Part shown: positions 56,810 through 64,000 of the stretch, in pieces
How positions within the stretch are numbered: the first letter of the stretch is position 1
How the letters are laid out: every line of letters begins with the position of its first letter
DNA from: Pseudomonas sp. LS-2
GTDB taxonomy: Bacteria; Pseudomonadota; Gammaproteobacteria; Pseudomonadales; Pseudomonadaceae
Assembly: GCF_003605735.1 (NCBI RefSeq)
Contig: NZ_QXTJ01000023.1
Coordinates: forward strand, 65,157 to 129,156
DNA length: 64,000 nt
Direction: 5' to 3'
Made by a program: the position numbers and the translations under genes
Notes under the pieces: model-generated
What the model saw: only the letters and a program-made list of their open reading frames with translations
Database searches by the model: none
What the model was told of the DNA's origin: nothing

Positions 56810-57850
56810 ATGATGCGTCTTTGTGCAGTGATGGTCATTAGCCTGTTTGCCAGCCTGATTTCGGTGCAGGCCAGCGAACTGGAGACCTGGAGCGTCGGCT
56901 TTCATGAACTGACTTTCCTTGATCCGCTGGATTCCCGGCCCATGCACGCCTACGCCTTTTATCCTTCCACCGATGAAGAGAAGGTCACCCGCGTTCAGGG
57001 TTACCCCATCGCAGCGGGTGAAGACGCTACCATCGCCATGGGGCGATTTCCCTTGTTGATGCTGTCCCACGGCAATACCGGCACGCCGCTCGCCCAGCAT
57101 GATCTGGCGACCTCGCTGGCGCGCAAGGGCTTTGTTGTGGTGGCGGTCTTTCATCCCGGCGATAACTATCTGGATCACAGCCGCCTGGGCAGCCTGAGCA
57201 ATCTTTACGGACGCCCGTTGCAGATCTCCGAAGCGATCAGCGCGGCGCTACTCGATCCAATGCTGTCTCCTTACATCAGCGCGCGCCGCGTCGGCGTCAT
57301 TGGCTATTCGGCAGGCGGGGAGACCGCGTTGATTCTCGCCGGTGCGCAGCCTGACCTGCAGCGTCTGCGCAATTACTGCCTACAGCGGCCGCAGGATCAC
57401 GATGCGTGCAAGACCCAAGGCGAATTGCTGGCAGATCGCGATGACCTGCATGCCCAGGCCGATCCACGTGTGGGGGCGCTGATGCTGATGGCGCCACTGG
57501 GCCTGATGTTCGGCCGTCACACGCTGGCGGATGTGCATGTGCCAGTCCTGCTTTACAGCGGCGATGGCGACGAGTTGCTGGCCATCGACAAGAATGCCGA
57601 GGCGCTGGCGCGCAAGCTGCCGGAGGTGTCGGATTTCAAACTGTTGCCCGGTGCGGGGCATTTCGTGTTCATGGCCCCCTGTGACGACGAGCAGCGGGCC
57701 ACTCAGCCGGGGCTCTGTAACGATGCCATCGGAGTGGACCGGGAAGACATTCACCGCAACTTGAGCAACGAGGCGGTCCAGTTCTTCGGCGCAGCGCTCG
57801 GCACGCCCATGAGCACGGCCGGGATGCAGACGGCGGTGCATCGGCAGTAA
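56810..57850 (+). CDS. Secreted alpha/beta hydrolase (dienelactone hydrolase-like)
   Basis: A 346-residue protein with a signal peptide (MMRLCAVMVISLFASLISVQA|SE). The hydrolase core has an oxyanion-type LLMLSHGNTG, the nucleophile in GYSAGGETA, the acid in YSGDGDELLAID and the catalytic His in GAGHFVFMAP. The subfamily resembles platelet-activating-factor acetylhydrolase or dienelactone-hydrolase-type exported esterases. Substrate is unknown. ATG 56810 lies about 10 nt after GAGG; a GTG at 56795 would overlap that site. Confidence 0.87.
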   Translation: MMRLCAVMVISLFASLISVQASELETWSVGFHELTFLDPLDSRPMHAYAFYPSTDEEKVTRVQGYPIAAGEDATIAMGRFPLLMLSHGNTGTPLAQHDLATSLARKGFVVVAVFHPGDNYLDHSRLGSLSNLYGRPLQISEAISAALLDPMLSPYISARRVGVIGYSAGGETALILAGAQPDLQRLRNYCLQRPQDHDACKTQGELLADRDDLHAQADPRVGALMLMAPLGLMFGRHTLADVHVPVLLYSGDGDELLAIDKNAEALARKLPEVSDFKLLPGAGHFVFMAPCDDEQRATQPGLCNDAIGVDREDIHRNLSNEAVQFFGAALGTPMSTAGMQTAVHRQ

Positions 57851-57869
57851 AGTCATACAGCAACGGACT

Positions 57870-57953
57870 CGTAGCAGTGAGGCCGGGCGGCGTTGCATTT
57901 GCCGGCGGTTGAAGTTTCCGGGTTGGCTACCGCCGGCAAGCCGGCTGCTACAG
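57870..57953. repeat. REP element, GCCGGC type
   Basis: Left arm GTAGCAGTGAGGCCGGGCGG and TTTGCCGGCGGT; right arm ACCGCCGGCAAGCCGGCTGC then TACAG. Its right end supplies the TAG stop of the neighbouring minus-strand repair gene. Confidence 0.85.
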
Positions 57954-58817
57954 CCTTGCGCGAATCACCTTTCCCCGCCGTTCGGCGATCTGCCTGGCTT
58001 GTCCATCGCGCTGTTTGCCCGTGCGCGCTTCGCTGATCAGCGCCGGAATCAACGGCCCTTCGGGCAGGTTTTTCCAGAACCTGGTTGGCAGGTGACCTTG
58101 CATGACCTTGGGGTTCAGCCGTGCCGGGTTGAAGATGTGGCTGTAATACGTCAGCCACAGCTCTCCATGAGGATCTTCGGCGTTACGCGCCAGTGCCTGC
58201 CACGCCTCGGGGCAGTGGCGCTTGTGAATCAGTCGTTCACCGTCGTAGAACACGCCGTCCCTGGGCGTCGCGATCATCCAGCGATGTCGACCCATTCTGC
58301 CGACGAAGTGCTCGCTGGCACTGCGCAGGATGTCGTGAGCCGGCTCGTGCCAGGCCACGTATTCGGGCAGCTTCTGTGTTTCCAGCAACGCCGCCTTGAC
58401 CTCCAGATCCTTGCCCATGCTGACCGAGGGCAGGGCGATGAAGCGCAGAAACGCATGCAGGTGATGGGCTTCGCGGCTGACCTGCTTCAAGCGTCGATGC
58501 AATTCGCTCCCCAGCTTGTCCCCCGCCAGCATCGCGGTGCGGTCGCCATGACTGACTCGCCACAACACTTCATACAGCAGGCTCCAGCGTTGTTCGCCTT
58601 CGTACTGGGCGGCGTTCTTCAGCAGCTCCAGCAGCTCAAGCGGCACCCGCGCCAGGAACGGCCCGTTCTCCTGCGGGTATTCGACGTCGCTGGCGAACAG
58701 GTCCGCGTCCTGCTTCACGCTCCAGCTGACTTGATCCGGGTCGATCTGATGGCTCAACAGCCAGCGCGCTTGTTGCCGCCAAGTGTCGAACAGGTCGTCG
58801 CAGTCGAGAACGATCAT
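57948..58817 (-). CDS. TIGR03915-like putative DNA repair/metabolism protein
   Basis: A 289-residue protein: MIVLDCDDLFDTWRQQARWLL at the start, ALPSVSMGKDLEVKAALLE and the conserved HEPAHDILRSASEHFVGRMGRHRWMIATP in the second half. These match the DUF4130/TIGR03915 family, which accompanies the radical SAM protein encoded just upstream. In some bacteria a uracil-DNA-glycosylase-like domain is fused at the C-terminus; it is not present here. The ATG at 58817 overlaps the stop of the radical SAM gene (ATGA), so expression is coupled. The stop codon lies in a REP element. Confidence 0.86.
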   Translation of the reverse strand: MIVLDCDDLFDTWRQQARWLLSHQIDPDQVSWSVKQDADLFASDVEYPQENGPFLARVPLELLELLKNAAQYEGEQRWSLLYEVLWRVSHGDRTAMLAGDKLGSELHRRLKQVSREAHHLHAFLRFIALPSVSMGKDLEVKAALLETQKLPEYVAWHEPAHDILRSASEHFVGRMGRHRWMIATPRDGVFYDGERLIHKRHCPEAWQALARNAEDPHGELWLTYYSHIFNPARLNPKVMQGHLPTRFWKNLPEGPLIPALISEARTGKQRDGQARQIAERRGKVIRARL

Positions 58818-60034
58818 GCCCACAACGCCATTTGCTGGGGCTGAGGACGGTCGCGCAATTGCTCGCGCAGCGCCACGCTGGAAGATTCCGCCTGACGCGG
58901 ATGGTAATCGCTGGTGATGATGAAGGGCCTGGCCTTGGCCAGCACGCAGCGCAGCCGGGTCAGGTCTTCGTAGCGGATCCTTCGTTGCCGACGCAATTCA
59001 ACCAGTCGTTTGGTGGTGCGAATGCCGATGCCGGGGATACGGGCAATCATTGCAGGCTCGGCGCGATTGAGGTCTAGCGGAAAGACGTCTCGATGCTCCA
59101 GCGCCCAGGCGAGCTTGGGGTCGATGTCCAGCGCCAGATCCCCCGGCCCGCTCAGCAATTCGTTCGCGCTGTAGCCGTAGCCGCGCAGCAGGAAATCCGC
59201 CTGATACAAACGGTGCTCGCGCAGCAGCGGCGGGGCAGCCAGCGGTACGCTTTTCGGGCTGTTGGGGATCGGGCTGAACGCCGAGTAATAGACACGCTTG
59301 AGGCGGAAGTCGCCATACAACGATTCGGCGGTATGCAGCAGGGTGCTGTCGTCGGTGTCGTCCGCACCGACGATCATCTGCGTGCTTTGACCGGCCGGGG
59401 TGAAGCGTGGCGCTTTCGGCTCGTTGAGGATGGTTTGCTGACCGGTGTAGATGGTCTGCATCGCCTGCTTGATCGAACCCATTTCCTTTTCCGGCGCCAG
59501 GGTCTGCAGACCTAGCTGGGTGGGCAACTCGATGTTGACGCTCAAACGGTCGGCATAACGGCCGGCTTCCTCGATCAGTGCGGGATCGGCTTCGGGGATG
59601 GTTTTGAGGTGGATGTAACCCCGGAACTCATGCTCTTCACGCAGCAGCTTCGCAACGCGCACCAACTGCTCCATGGTGTAATCCGCCGAGCGGATGATGC
59701 CCGAGCTCAGGAACAACCCGCTGACGCAATTGCGCCGGTAGAAATCCAGGGTCAGCGTCACCACTTCTTCCGGGCTGAAGCGTGCGCGGGGGACATCGCT
59801 GGAGCGGCGATTGACGCAATACTGGCAGTCGTAGAGACAGAAGTTGGTCAGCAGGATTTTGAGCAGCGAGACACAGCGGCCGTCCGGGGTATAGCTGTGG
59901 CAGATGCCCATGCCGGTGCTGTTGCCCAGACCTGACTTGCCTTCGGAGCTGCGCTTGGGTGCGGCGCTACTGGCGCAGGAGGCGTCGTATTTGGCGGCGT
60001 CGGCGAGGATGCTCAGCTTGTCGATCAGCTGCAT
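58814..60034 (-). CDS. Putative DNA modification/repair radical SAM protein (TIGR03916-like)
   Basis: A 406-residue radical SAM enzyme. The 4Fe-4S cluster motif is CLYDCQYC (Cys66, Cys70, Cys73), and further Cys residues occur in the N-terminal CASSAAPKRSS/ICHSY region. A helix-hairpin-helix DNA-binding element (IARIPGIGIRTTKRLVELR) lies in the C-terminal quarter. The pair with the TIGR03915-type gene is common and is thought to act in DNA repair. ATG 60034 (MQLIDKLSILADA) is preferred over an upstream in-frame start, which would overlap a consensus LexA box at 60049-60064. Confidence 0.9.
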   Translation of the reverse strand: MQLIDKLSILADAAKYDASCASSAAPKRSSEGKSGLGNSTGMGICHSYTPDGRCVSLLKILLTNFCLYDCQYCVNRRSSDVPRARFSPEEVVTLTLDFYRRNCVSGLFLSSGIIRSADYTMEQLVRVAKLLREEHEFRGYIHLKTIPEADPALIEEAGRYADRLSVNIELPTQLGLQTLAPEKEMGSIKQAMQTIYTGQQTILNEPKAPRFTPAGQSTQMIVGADDTDDSTLLHTAESLYGDFRLKRVYYSAFSPIPNSPKSVPLAAPPLLREHRLYQADFLLRGYGYSANELLSGPGDLALDIDPKLAWALEHRDVFPLDLNRAEPAMIARIPGIGIRTTKRLVELRRQRRIRYEDLTRLRCVLAKARPFIITSDYHPRQAESSSVALREQLRDRPQPQQMALWA

Positions 60035-60048
60035 GACAATTCTCGATA

Positions 60049-60064
60049 CTGTTTTTATGTACAG
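60049..60064 (-). promoter_or_regulatory. LexA (SOS) box CTGTACATAAAAACAG
   Basis: On the minus strand it reads CTGT-N8-ACAG, an exact match to the consensus CTGT/ACAG half-sites with an A/T-rich centre. It ends 15 nt before the radical SAM start, a position that would block transcription. Confidence 0.85.
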
Positions 60065-60181
60065 TATCGAGATGTTGCACAATGGGCAAGGCCCGATTGA
60101 GTGGACTGCGCTGTTCTTTCAGGCCGTCTGGATGATCTATAACCGTCCGGCGAGCCGCACGGCTACCAACACGAAACGCTT

Positions 60182-60829
60182 TCAACTGATGCGCTGAACC
60201 AATTCCTTCAACTCGCCGAAGTTCTTCACCCGGTGAAAGTTGGCGTGGTCGATGAACTGCGAAAAATCAGTGTCGTGCCCGTATCCCGCGACCTGCGCGC
60301 CGGCTCCAAGCCCGGCCTGAACCCCCGGCACGCTGTCTTCCACCAGCAGGCATTCTTGCGGTTTGAGCCCCAGCAGATCGGCGGCGTGTTCGATCAGGAT
60401 CGGCGAGGGTTTCCAGGCTTCTACCTCATAAGCGCTGACGATCAGCCCGTGGAAGACATCCAGCAGGCCCACGGTGCTCAGGCAGGTTTCGATCTTGCTG
60501 CGCGGACCGTTGGACGCCACGCATTTGGGCAGGGACAGGCCGCGCACGAACTCGACTGCGCCTGGCATCTCTTCCAGACGCTCCTGCAACAGCGGCAGTG
60601 TCCGGGCCCTGAAGGCGTTGACGATTTCCAATGTGGGCAACCACGGGTAGTCGTGACTCAGGCCTTCCATGCACAGAGCAAACTGCACGCCCCGAAAGCG
60701 CGCCAGCACCTGATCGAGGGTCAGCGAGACCTGATGTTCTCGCAGTATGTCGCGCAGCAGCCCGGCAGCAAGGCGTTCGCTGTCCACCAGGGTTCCGTCG
60801 CAGTCAAAGATGACGCCGGCAATGTTCAA
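60182..60829 (-). CDS. HAD-superfamily phosphatase (phosphoglycolate/hexitol phosphatase-like)
   Basis: A 215-residue HAD hydrolase. Motif I is FDCDGTLVDSE with the nucleophilic Asp, motif II is VASNG, the Lys is in AWKPSP and motif IV is LVEDSVPGVQAG. The helical cap falls between motifs I and II (HAD subfamily IA). It dephosphorylates a small phosphoester. A TTG start at 60829 is chosen since GGAGAA lies 7 nt upstream and motif I follows at once; the open frame upstream runs through a REP element. Confidence 0.87.
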   Translation of the reverse strand: MNIAGVIFDCDGTLVDSERLAAGLLRDILREHQVSLTLDQVLARFRGVQFALCMEGLSHDYPWLPTLEIVNAFRARTLPLLQERLEEMPGAVEFVRGLSLPKCVASNGPRSKIETCLSTVGLLDVFHGLIVSAYEVEAWKPSPILIEHAADLLGLKPQECLLVEDSVPGVQAGLGAGAQVAGYGHDTDFSQFIDHANFHRVKNFGELKELVQRIS

Positions 60830-60962
60830 ACAGGATTCTCCCGGATTGCATGATCTGAATGGGGCGATTCGACCGGCATTATCCAGAAAAGTTGAGAAAG
60901 GGATGTGAAGACTGACCTGCGGTCGTCGAGCGAGGGTGTCCTCCTTCGCCCCGTCATGGCTC

Positions 60963-61028
60963 GCCAGCGGCGGCGATCCTGAATTCGTCCCCGCCGGCAA
61001 ACGGTCCGTCGCCGGCGGGGTTGCTACA
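60963..61028. repeat. REP element, GCCGGC type
   Basis: GCCAGCGGCGGCGATCCTGA pairs imperfectly with GTCGCCGGCGGGGTTGC, and the centre carries CCGCCGGCAAACGG. It lies just after the 2-hydroxyacid dehydrogenase gene. Confidence 0.7.
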
Positions 61029-61038
61029 AAGGGGAGGT

Positions 61039-61992
61039 TTACAGCGAGACGGGTGTCACCAGCGAACCCTCGGTGAAATACGCGCTGACGTTGGCGAAGA
61101 CCAGATCGGCCATGGCCTGACGCGTTTCATAGGTGCCGCTGCCAATGTGTGGAGTGAGCACGACGCTGTCCAGGTTCATCAGTTCGGCCGGAACATTGGG
61201 CTCGTCTTCGAATACATCGAGGCCGGCACCGGCAATTTCCGATTCCAGCAGCGAGGCGACCAGCGCCTTCTCGTCCACCACCGAGCCGCGGGCCACGTTG
61301 ATCAGGTACGACTTGGGCCCCAGCGCCTTGAGTACGTCGCGGTTGATCAGGTGCTGGGTTTCCGGGCCGCCCGGCACGATGACGATCAAGTAGTCCGAGA
61401 CCTTGGCCAGCTCCTGCAAATCGCCGTAATGGGTATAGGACACATCGGAGTAGGGCTGGCCGCGACGGAAGTAGGCGATGTTCATGTCAAACGCCGCCGC
61501 GCGTTTGGCGATGGTCTTGCCGATCTTGCCCAGACCGACGATGCCGCAGGTCTTGCCGCACAGATCATTGCCCAGCGGGAATTTACCGGTGGCCCACTGG
61601 CCGGCGCGCACGAAGCGCTCGGCCTGGCTGATACGGCGGGAGACGCACAGCATCAGCGCCATGGCGGTTTCGGCCACGGCGTTGTTGAGCACGTCCGGGG
61701 TGTTGCTCAACTGAATGCCACGGCGGGCGAGGTAAGCAGTGTCGACGGCGTCGTAACCCACGCCAAAGCTGTTGACCACTTGCAGATTCGGCAGCAGATC
61801 GAGGACGGCGTTGTCGGTGCCGTAGACGCCGCTGGTGATCACGCCTCGCACCTTGTCGCCGTGGTCGGCGGCCCAGGCGTTCAGGTCCTTGATTTCCCAG
61901 CGGTTGTGTACGGTGAAGTCACGATCCAGATTCTGCGTCAGCGCCGCATGCATCGGGCCCCAGACCAGTACGTCAGCTTTCTTGTCGCTCAT
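61039..61992 (-). CDS. D-2-hydroxyacid dehydrogenase (glyoxylate/hydroxypyruvate reductase type)
   Basis: A 317-residue NAD(P)-binding enzyme. It has VNSFGVGYDAVD, the cofactor motif GIVGLGKIGKTIAKR, catalytic Arg in NVARGSVVDE, Glu in EDEPNVP and His in LTPHIGSGT. It reduces a 2-keto acid such as glyoxylate or hydroxypyruvate, or runs in reverse. ATG 61992 follows AAGGAGG. It lies 80 nt downstream of the symporter gene on the same strand, suggesting uptake and metabolism of a common hydroxy acid. Confidence 0.9.
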   Translation of the reverse strand: MSDKKADVLVWGPMHAALTQNLDRDFTVHNRWEIKDLNAWAADHGDKVRGVITSGVYGTDNAVLDLLPNLQVVNSFGVGYDAVDTAYLARRGIQLSNTPDVLNNAVAETAMALMLCVSRRISQAERFVRAGQWATGKFPLGNDLCGKTCGIVGLGKIGKTIAKRAAAFDMNIAYFRRGQPYSDVSYTHYGDLQELAKVSDYLIVIVPGGPETQHLINRDVLKALGPKSYLINVARGSVVDEKALVASLLESEIAGAGLDVFEDEPNVPAELMNLDSVVLTPHIGSGTYETRQAMADLVFANVSAYFTEGSLVTPVSL

Positions 61993-62072
61993 TGTTTCCT
62001 CCTTGCGGCCCGGCTTCATGGCTGAAACCAGGCTTGGGTTGCATCACGAATGACCTGATCGGCCGGTCTTGT

Positions 62073-63476
62073 TCAGCCGTTTTTATTGAGAGCAGGTTGC
62101 GCCTCGGAGCGCCCGGATTTGAGCAGTTCGGCGATGGCCATGGTCAGCAGCGGCGAGAACAGCGCGAAGTACGAGCTGTCGATGCCGTACGGGTTGCCCG
62201 CCAGGAACCAGCCGATGGTCGAGATCACAGACAGGATCACGCCCGCCAGTGCGCCACGGCCGGTGCCGAATTTCGGCGCATAGAAGCACATCAGCACGAT
62301 CACCGCCAGGGTGGCGCGCAGGGCTTTACCGAGGAAGGCGATCAGCAGGATCTTGTCGGCGAACAGCGCCAGGATCAGCGGCAGGAAACCGATGACGATA
62401 ATGGCCAGACGAATGAAGATCACCGATTTGCGATCATCTTTGTCCTTGTTGAAGAAGGGGTCGTAGAAGTCCTTCATCGCCAGGGTGGCCGAGGCCAGGG
62501 TGTTGGCCGAGATGCCGCCGAACAGAGCACCCGCCAGACCGATCACCACCAGGCTCGCCGAGAAGGTCGGCATATGGGCGATGAGGGCAGGGAAGGCGTC
62601 GATGGATTTGATGCCGGGGTAGAGATAGGCGCTGCACATGCCGATCAGCGCGGCCATGATGCCGAACGGGATCATCAGCGAGGACACATAGAAGCAGGCG
62701 CGTTTGGCGGTCTTGTGGTCCTGGGTGCTGACCAGCGCCTGAATCACGTATTGCGTGGCGAAGATCGAGCCGATTCCGCCGATCATCCAGGCGAAGATCT
62801 GGCCCCAACCCACGCCGGTGAAGTCAAACATGGTCGCGGGCAGCTTCGATTGCAGGGCACCGATGCCGCCGGTTGCGTTCAGCGCGAAAGCCAGTGCGAG
62901 GACGATGCCGATGTACTTGATCACGGCATGGGCGAAGTTGGTGTAGACCACTGAGCGCATGCCGCCGACGCTGACGTAGAACACGGTGATGACGCCCACC
63001 AGCAGGATCGCAAGGGTCTTGTCGATGTTCAGGACCGCCGCCAGTACCGCGCCGCCGCTGGCGTACAGCGCCACCGACACGATACTCAAGGCGCAGATGG
63101 TCAATACCGAGGCCGCGTAGCGCGTGCCCTGGCCGTAGTTCTGGGCAAGGATTCCGGAAATGGTGTTTAGACCGGTCTCACGGTATTTCTTGGCCAGCAC
63201 CACTCCCAGCAGCAGAAAGCCCAAGGACAGAGCTACCAGGTTCCAGGCAGCGGAAATGCCTGCTTCGAAGCCTTTTTGCGCGGTGCCGATACTGACTGAG
63301 CTGCCGATGAATTCGGACAGCAGCAAAGCACCGATCAGAAAGGGGGGGAAACTGCGACCACCACCGGTGAAACCGTCACTGCTCTTGGCGTGTTTGCGCA
63401 CGCTGTAGCCGATGTAGGACATTACGATGAAGTAGCCGGCGGTCAGGCAAAGGATGATTGTTATTCTTGGGTCCAT
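62073..63476 (-). CDS. Sodium:solute symporter family (SSS) transporter
   Basis: A 467-residue membrane protein with about 13 hydrophobic segments. The SSS pattern DGFTGGGRSFPPFLIGALLLSEFIGSSVSIGTAQKGFEAGISAAW (in sections) and VSVGGMRSVVYTNFAHAVIKYIG are characteristic. The residue pattern resembles transporters of carboxylates or hydroxy acids rather than proline. It is probably co-transcribed with the downstream 2-hydroxyacid dehydrogenase. Its regulator is not in the window. Confidence 0.9.
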   Translation of the reverse strand: MDPRITIILCLTAGYFIVMSYIGYSVRKHAKSSDGFTGGGRSFPPFLIGALLLSEFIGSSVSIGTAQKGFEAGISAAWNLVALSLGFLLLGVVLAKKYRETGLNTISGILAQNYGQGTRYAASVLTICALSIVSVALYASGGAVLAAVLNIDKTLAILLVGVITVFYVSVGGMRSVVYTNFAHAVIKYIGIVLALAFALNATGGIGALQSKLPATMFDFTGVGWGQIFAWMIGGIGSIFATQYVIQALVSTQDHKTAKRACFYVSSLMIPFGIMAALIGMCSAYLYPGIKSIDAFPALIAHMPTFSASLVVIGLAGALFGGISANTLASATLAMKDFYDPFFNKDKDDRKSVIFIRLAIIVIGFLPLILALFADKILLIAFLGKALRATLAVIVLMCFYAPKFGTGRGALAGVILSVISTIGWFLAGNPYGIDSSYFALFSPLLTMAIAELLKSGRSEAQPALNKNG

Positions 63477-63757
63477 GTTCGCTCCTTCCTCGGGGTCGAG
63501 GGTGCGTGAAATGGTTGATCGAGCGTGTGTGTGCCGTTGCTAGTGTCTGTTGTCAGACGACGATGACGGTTCGGCGAAGCAATTGCGCAAGCGCGATATT
63601 TCCAGCGGACGCTATGGCGTGTCCCTGAACGTGTTATCGGAATGGAGTACGGCCGAGGATGCCGTGTAAACGGCGGATGCGAGGCGAGGGTGTGTGTGTC
63701 TGATCATTTTTATTAGAGGCTCGTGATTAGCGTTGAAAGGCAACTCAATACGAAGCG

Positions 63758-63780
63758 GTTGTTATACGTCATCGTACAAC
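63758..63780. promoter_or_regulatory. Candidate operator GTTGT-TATACGTCATCGT-ACAAC
   Basis: Two 5-bp inverted arms enclose a partly symmetric centre (ATACG...CGTAC). A related ATCGTACG follows at about 63788. A GntR- or LacI-type site is possible. Confidence 0.4.
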
Positions 63781-63889
63781 GTTGAGCAATCGTACGCTTG
63801 GGGGATTGCGAATCAAGTGCCGTTGATCGTGGGTGGGCCCCTGCATCGCGCGAAGAATGCTCGTATTCCGGCCGGCACTGCGCCGCTTC

Positions 63890-64000
63890 TGCCGAGAGGG
63901 CGTGGGAGTTGGCTTGCCGACGATCTGGCGCGAAGCGGCAGTAACGACTGGGCATGCGGTGTACCAGGAAGCATGAGTTACCTGATCTTGCGACTGCTGC
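63890..64000. repeat. Long inverted-repeat family, second copy (cut by window end)
   Basis: CTGCCGAGAGGGCGTGGGAG, CTTGCCGACGATCTGGCGCG, AAGCGGCAGTAACGA and GCATGCGGTGTACC match the 29173-29344 element in order. The right arm begins before the window ends. Confidence 0.75.

Larger units (their letters stand above)
63477..64000. other. 524-bp intergenic region upstream of the symporter operon
   Basis: No gene is seen. It contains a likely operator at 63758-63780 and, from about 63890 to the window end, a relative of the long inverted repeat found at 29.2 kb. Confidence 0.6.

Noticed and set aside
60830..61000. Longer form of the HAD phosphatase starting at 61000
   Set aside because: The extra 57 residues come from REP-containing DNA and precede the catalytic motif that normally lies at the extreme N-terminus.

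Overview
This is a GC-rich, gene-dense stretch of a Pseudomonas chromosome, most likely from the P. fluorescens group. The evidence is the gene content: cysI followed by a DUF934 partner, cis/trans fatty-acid isomerase, aerobic CobN-type B12 synthesis, a VgrG/Tle5 type VI secretion island, sohB and uppP. Intergenic REP elements of the GCCGGC...CTGTAG and CGCGGGCAAGCGCGCTCCTACA types, common in this genus, support it. No rRNA, tRNA, CRISPR array, transposase or integrase was seen. Starts and functions come from reading the sequence only; no database search was run.

Layout. 1-7.9 kb: the 3' end of a crotonase, nudC, a TSUP permease, a Gfo/Idh/MocA dehydrogenase, a minus-strand lipid/acyl-CoA-flavoured group (histidine phosphatase, SCP2 protein, APH-like phosphotransferase, SDR) and sohB. 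8-12 kb: sulfite reductase cysI with its DUF934 partner, a 38-residue membrane protein and an orphan periplasmic binding protein. 12.4-22.2 kb: a plus-strand T6SS island, tssL-vgrG-tle5-(two Sel1 lipoprotein immunity genes)-PAAR-tssF, with start/stop overlaps through most of it. 22.2-31.4 kb: DUF2970, metH, cti, an acyltransferase and nfuA.

31.5-34.1 kb: a minus-strand cobalamin operon, cbtB-cbtA-cobE-cobM, behind a B12 riboswitch. 34.2-42.4 kb: a polyamine-type catabolic operon (FAD amine oxidase, two permeases, binding protein, ATPase, aldehyde dehydrogenase, IclR regulator) interrupted by a triple REP array between binding protein and ATPase. 42.4-49.4 kb: a second B12 riboswitch followed by cobW, cobN and the ChlI/ChlD chelatase gene. 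The end of that gene carries a textbook -1 frameshift signal: A_AAA_AAG, a 5-nt spacer, then an 11-bp hairpin. One locus can therefore yield both the small AAA+ subunit and the medium AAA+/VWA subunit that work with CobN to insert cobalt.

50-57.9 kb: an enhancer-binding-protein-like regulator without a GAFTGA loop, nicotinamide riboside salvage (pnuC plus a NadR-type kinase), uppP, DUF1294, a YjbR protein, a LysR regulator divergent from azoreductase, and a secreted alpha/beta hydrolase. 57.9-64 kb: a two-gene DNA-repair module (radical SAM plus TIGR03915-like protein) with a consensus LexA box at its start, a HAD phosphatase, a 2-hydroxyacid dehydrogenase and a sodium:solute symporter.

B12 links several regions: two B12 riboswitches control cobalt uptake and corrin synthesis, and metH is a B12 consumer. 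The strongest unusual signals are the chlD recoding site, the T6SS island carrying lone tssL and tssF genes with a duplicated and C-terminally altered immunity gene, and the SOS box on the radical SAM module.
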